Assembly: GCA_940671915.1 (NCBI GenBank)
Contig: CALNVZ010003433.1
Location: 25,119,238-25,183,237, forward strand
DNA: 64,000 bases
Direction: 5' to 3'
Source of the DNA: Paracentrotus lividus
Taxonomy: Eukaryota > Echinodermata > Echinoidea > Camarodonta > Echinidae
Below the pieces are notes generated by a model. The model had not been told where the DNA came from. It made no database searches and worked only from the letters and a program-made list of their open reading frames with translations. Shown here in pieces: positions 58,970 through 64,000 of this stretch. The translations under genes were made by a program, and so were the position numbers. How positions within the stretch are numbered: position 1 is the stretch's first letter; each line of letters opens with the position of its first letter.

Positions 58970-61900
58970 GCTTTAATCACTTTGCAGAGTGATTTCCAAG
59001 ATTAGCGCAACAAGGGATTCTTTAAGATTCCTCTAAAAAAACACATTATAACTTGTATTATTAAAGCATGAATTTGGAAGAGCTATAAGATATCAAATAC
59101 GTGATTCCCGACTCCGTACCAAACACTGACTTCGACAGGAGACATGTCACTCGTTGTATAATTCTAACAGATCATATTTGAAAACCAAAGTTTGTATTTA
59201 TTTATAATATCTTACTACCATAATGCCAACTCTCAGCAGCGTCACATTTCTTAGTATCATATTTGGATCGTTGTTATGAAAGGTGGAATTTAAATAAATC
59301 CCATTTCAGATCGACATGCACTGCAGCACTATGCTTTCCACAAAACCCTCTTTCAATAAACATCATTAAGCAAAAGTACAAGATATCTTTGGTGTAATTA
59401 CTATCTATTATAGAAATATTTTCTAGTATTTATCCCATATATTAATGCTAAAGGTTTATTTAAATTGCTTGAAATATACCATAACTTTTAAAATTACCAT
59501 GATCAATTTGTATTGCAAAGGGTAAAGCTTCTTGAAATCGCACTTGAGATAGACATGGGGCCTGATATTTATCATAGGTCTGTTTTCTCAAACACTACTC
59601 AAAACTATTCTCTCGACCGTGGATCGTGATAATTCATTATAATGTGTGTTTCGCGCGTCTCCTTTTTAAGCAGACAGTCCAAATTACAGGAATATATATA
59701 TCTTTAAATACAGTTTATTTTAAAAGTTACACGTTAAGATATAGTTCGATTCTTGGTCAATCTTGCAGAATTTTCCGATTTCATAAATGTCATTGGGTTC
59801 TTTTGCACTCACGTGCATATACAATATAATCATAATTCCGAAGTATCAATATCATTCTACTAAATACGAAAGGTCACCTTTGAAGATAATCGTATTGTCT
59901 TTAACAATAACACTTTTAATCGCATTTGACGTAGTGCTTATGATTGAGGCTGAATCTTAACCTGATATTTGCCGATGGTTATTTGTTTCTCAGGCCTGTT
60001 CAAACACGAAGACCTGCTGTCTTTTTAGCTTTGCTTTCAGTCGTTCATCATCAATAATCACCCCCACGTACTCTGTTCAACGAAGAAAAGGCGGTTATGT
60101 GTGTTTTAAAAACAATCAACAATGTTAGATATTTGCACAGTGCGATGGATATCCCATTTCAGGGTCCTTTCAGGCTCCGGTGCTATCTAATTAAGATATG
60201 AACATATCGTATTTCCGAAATAACTTAATAAGAAGCTATTAATCACTAAAAAAACGCTGTTTCTATGTTTTTATTATGAAAAACGCGTATTGCACAGAGG
60301 CCTTGAAGGTTTTTTTTTTAATACGTGGAGGGGCTGAAAAAAAAAAAAAATAATAAATTCCGCAACCCTTGTTGCATATTAATTTAGTTTTTAAGAACGA
60401 TTTTATTTGCTGATTCAGATTCAGATTTAGATTCAGATTAATTTATTCGTCAATATATGAAAAAAAAAATATAAAAAATTGCCTTCCACTGCCAGTGGAC
60501 AAAGTATATACAATACAATAATATATAAACAATAGAAATGAAATTACATGAACAATACAAGATACTTAAATATGTAAGCACAATAACAACATTGCACGTA
60601 AGATAAAGGAATAGAAAAGAGAGAGAGAGAGAGAGAATGGAGTTAGGCAGAGAGATAGAGAGAAGGAGAAAAGAAGGTAATAATAGAGGCAGTAGAATGA
60701 GTAAGTGTAAAAGAGGAAAAAATCGATATGAAATAAGGCTACTACGGAGCAAATAATTCAAACGTAGCACATGAAGAATAAACTTAAATTCAAAATCTAA
60801 GAGCGATATAAGAGTGATATCAACCTTTTCCAACTTTATAAAAACAATCTGTTTTAAGTTCGTGAGATTCTACTAGAATATGTTTTGGTTGGAACTAGGC
60901 TAAACAACTCTGACCGGATTTCCTATTCCCAACAACGCAAACACTCGAAACCATCGAAGAGGCCTGGAATGGGGGTAACCTGAGCCCCCCGACGCCCTCG
61001 CTGGCACCCTCCAGGCTAAACCAATCCCAGGCTTCCAACAAACAAAATACGTGCAACTTTATTAGGCTTGTCAAATAGACCCCCGTTACTTACTTTATGT
61101 CTCCTTGTTTTCGCTCAGCTTTAATAAGGAATGTAATTTTGACTTTCTTATTAGTTTGATAATTTTACCTAGAAATGGGTTTGATGCCGATCAAATGTTA
61201 CAGATACATTAAATTTGTATTACTTCGATTTACCATTAAGCAGTGCAATTACTTTACACTTTACACTAAACAAGTAAATGGTACTTATGAGGTAATTTTA
61301 AAGACTTAAATGGATGCAGGCTGAAAATGAAAAGTGTCCATGTTGTGATAATATTTCATATCTTCAGACTTAAATAAGCGTATCCACCTCCCGTGGGCAG
61401 TATTATATTGTTGAATACCCAGGGCAATAACCGTTTATGTCTTATCACCTTTAACATAACACTTTATAAGTCTGTTAAAATATGCTTTAGACTTGCATAT
61501 AAAGGTTCTCTGAACCCCGTAACCATGGAAACAAAGTTTTTATGTTACAGCCGAGGGTGTGGCCAAAGGATCCCAGCTTATGGACGCTGAGGCTTGCTCT
61601 ACTTGAAACAAATACTGGTCTAAAAGGAGAGACTAAATCCCTCCCTGTCTGCCTGTCATGAAGAAGATTGCATTGCTGTAAACGAAGCTATGTAAGATGC
61701 ACAAAATCGAACAACATTGCCCGACAGCTGATGAAGGTTCAGGAAATCTAGTCGTAGCTCTTTTTCCTTTCCAGCGTTATCGTATACGAGAAAGCGGGTA
61801 CAGAGCATGTAATAAATATCACGTATTCCCACAATGAGTCTTTACAAAATAAAAAGAACGGAGAGCATTAAATGAAGATTTTCAATAAATTTTACATTTA

Positions 61901-62460
61901 AATTATTGATATCAAACTATTATTTTCTGAGAATTTTGAAAGAACTTGCAGTAAAGTAAACCGGTTAATTAGGCCTTCGTTTCTTTAGACATTTCACAAT
62001 CTAGTGAGCAAATGCCCTTTTGTTTCCAGTTAAATACATTCAATTAATTTAACATCGGTTGACTACAAAACAAAACAAAAAAGTGAGGCAAATTCAAGTA
62101 AAAACTTGAATTCATTGGCAACTCCTCCGATTGATCTTTTTGGTCTCTCAAAAATTACCTTGCTTATCAATTATGGGTCAGAAAAACACCAGGAAACAAA
62201 ATATTAAACAATAATTTTGATTTCCCCCCCCCCCTAGGGGTTTCTTGCGACGTCTTGGAAACAGGAAACGCAATGTCATTCTCTTTAGCACAGATATTTA
62301 GGTATAAGTTACAATTGATAAATTACATGGCTCTAATTCATCTTTCGGAAAAGATTAATTTGGAAATAGGCATTGACATTAAGGTGACATTAAGGGGGAA
62401 ACAAGTAATGGAGAGAGAAACAGACAGGCAGACAGTGACTTAGTGAGTGCGTGTGTAGGT
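58970..62460. other. no gene seen
   Basis: AT-rich sequence with A-runs and short frames. GTAACCATGGAAAC at about 61517-61530 matches the RFX X-box pattern, but no associated gene is visible. A GA-rich patch is at 60620-60665. Confidence 0.4.
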
Positions 62461-63072
62461 AGGGTTGGGCAAATAATTACTTTTTTCTGAGAAGTTATTT
62501 CAAACAAGTTACTTCTATAGTCAAATTTGATGTAGAATCCAAAAATGACAACTATTTTCGTGTACGATGATGTCTGACGTCGCTAAAGTGCAAAAAACCA
62601 AAATACTGTATTTTGCCCATTCATCACACACTTTATAGGTATAAACCGGTTTTTATTTTGTTTCTTTATGGATTTTGATGGTCTAAAAGCTCAAATCTGA
62701 CAAATTTATCATTACCTATGTACCTAGTATGTGTTACAGGTGTTATTTAGTGATTTTGATATGAGGTGATTTTTGCTCGATATTGACTGAAACTAACTAC
62801 CAAACTACACTAACAGTCAAATTAGGTAGGATTAATCATGTTGGGTTCCCTGACACCCAAAAGCCATATAAAAACGTAATAAAAGTGGTTTATACCTATT
62901 AAAAGTGTGATAATTGGGCATAATACGCCAGTTTGGCGGCCATTTGTTTTTTTGCACTTTAGCGACGTAAGACGTCATCGTATGCAAAAACAATTGTCAT
63001 TTTCAGTTTCTACATCGAATTTTACTATAGAAACAACTTGTTTGAAAAAAAAGTTGAGATTCGCCAAACCCT
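62461..63072. mobile_element. 612-bp fold-back element
   Basis: Starts AGGGTTGGGCAAAT and ends TTCGCCAAACCCT; arms of about 190-205 bp are inverted copies (both contain ACGATGATGTC/GACGTCATCGT, TTTGCACTTTAGCGACG and GGTATAAACC). The centre (about 62655-62865) is unique. Possible flanking GTGTAG duplication. No coding potential. Confidence 0.82.
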
Positions 63073-63198
63073 AGTGTAGGGCATGAAGGGGTGTAGATGG
63101 TTGTTATTCTTGTTTCGTGGGGGAGGGGTGGTGGCGTAAATTATTGTGTTTGAGGGATAATCTAGAAGTAACAAGGTGTGGCAATAAGTTTGTGTTTG

Positions 63199-63278
63199 AG
63201 AGAGAGAGAGAGAGAGATAAAATAGGAAATGTATTTTTGGTAGAGGAGATGGTGTGATATAAGGTATATGTACATGAG

Positions 63279-63328
<50 letters not shown>

Positions 63329-63440
63329 CGGTATGTCGAGACATTGGAAAATGTGAAATGAAAGAGCAGGACAGCATTCCAGTGAGGAGTTGTGTGCGTC
63401 TGGGATAGAGAGAGATAGAAAGAGAGAGAGAGTGATAGAG
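63199..63440. repeat. (GA)n-rich microsatellite region
   Basis: GA runs at 63199-63216, 63283-63325 and 63410-63432. The Ser/Leu-rich minus-strand frames here are only translated GA repeats. Confidence 0.95.
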
Positions 63441-63599
63441 GGAAAAGAAAGAAAATTGGTGGTAGTGGGAATGAGGGACATACGTACAATTAATAACGTT
63501 GCCGTGATAAAAAAAGCAGCTACCCAGGTGCACCAATGTGGGCAAAACAAAAATCGCCAATTACGTTAATTAGCAAGTTTATGAAGAACACACACTTAC

Positions 63600-63707
63600 C
63601 TGGATGTTGCAATCAAGACGCAGAAACAGGTGCGGGGATTGCAAGCAACATGGAAAGAAAAGAAAACAGAAGATAAGCATAATGAGCACACAGACAATTA
63701 ATTTCAT
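63600..63707 (-). CDS. first coding exon of a predicted secreted or membrane protein
   Basis: ATG at 63707-63705 with A at -3 and an in-frame TAG two codons before it. It is followed by a textbook signal sequence (MKLIVCVLIMLIFCFLFF, then PCC), the mature start LQSPHLFLRLDCNIQ and a consensus donor CAG|GTAAGT in phase 0. Thirty-six codons, too short to assign a family. The partner exon should lie at lower coordinates on the minus strand; 58303-58467 is one phase-compatible candidate. Confidence 0.5.
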
Positions 63708-64000
63708 TTTCTAGACACGCATACTTCAAAACTAAAATGTAACATAACATTTGTAACGCTGATGTGTTTTGGGGCACAAATTGCGTGAGTATACTTCAAC
63801 TATTGAAAATAAATAGACTTTGAAAATAGTTTAAACTGATGAATTATGAATTCCTCAATTTGCATACATCGTAGTCATGGTAGTGATACAACAAATAGCA
63901 CTGCGTTTGTTTTGTCATAATTCGCAAGTGAAAGAGGTTATTCCGAGGAAAAAAAAGGTTCTTGTCACAAATACTTGTTATAGATCATTTGTAGAATTGA

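Noticed and set aside
60450-60833. 127-aa Leu/Ile/Ser-rich minus-strand frame
   Set aside because: Derived from GA/CT-rich and AT-rich low-complexity sequence; it looks hydrophobic only because of composition.
63025-63560. Overlapping Ser/Leu-rich minus-strand frames of 130-154 aa
   Set aside because: Translation of (GA)n repeats in all frames; no domain, and they run into a fold-back element.

Overview
This is eukaryotic, intron-rich, AT-rich DNA from a marine invertebrate, most likely a deuterostome and probably an echinoderm such as a sea urchin. The case rests on lineage-style features (tandem intronless rhodopsin-like GPCRs, a STAC-family gene with 0.5-3 kb introns, abundant MITEs and fold-back elements). 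No sequence search was run, so amphioxus or hemichordate remain possible.

Layout. 1-6.0 kb is repeat DNA: a 1.76 kb fold-back element with Tc1-like ends, then a tandem array of roughly 200-bp units split by two unrelated transposons. 6.7-9.5 kb holds two tandem minus-strand intronless class A GPCR genes, the first intact (325 aa), the second a recent pseudogene that shares a near-identical 187-bp block with the first. 9.5-18.3 kb has no gene that I can support, only repeats including a 1.1 kb non-autonomous DNA transposon.

18.3-40.4 kb is the core of the window, all on the minus strand. Twelve exons (32.45 down to 18.34 kb) join in phase into a complete STAC-type protein of about 470 aa (C1 zinc finger, Ser/Pro-rich linker, two SH3 domains). 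Immediately upstream, ten further exons (40.38 down to 33.44 kb) join in phase into an F-BAR domain plus coiled coil. With the best splice sites the F-BAR reading frame runs into the STAC first exon and stops at a TGA that overlaps the STAC ATG (TGATG). The locus is therefore either a dicistronic transcript, an alternatively spliced F-BAR-C1-SH3-SH3 gene, or two abutting genes. Its introns carry two adjacent near-perfect palindromes, a large fold-back element, and an element studded with a 15-bp motif.

40.4-64 kb is mostly non-coding repeat DNA. It has a possible promoter and tiny first exon near 46.75 kb, an orphan exon with a decayed tandem copy near 58.3 kb, a third large fold-back element at 62.5-63.1 kb, and a signal-peptide first exon at 63.6-63.7 kb. 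The F-BAR N-terminal exon was not found. No tRNA or rRNA gene, CRISPR array, retrovirus or LTR element was recognised.
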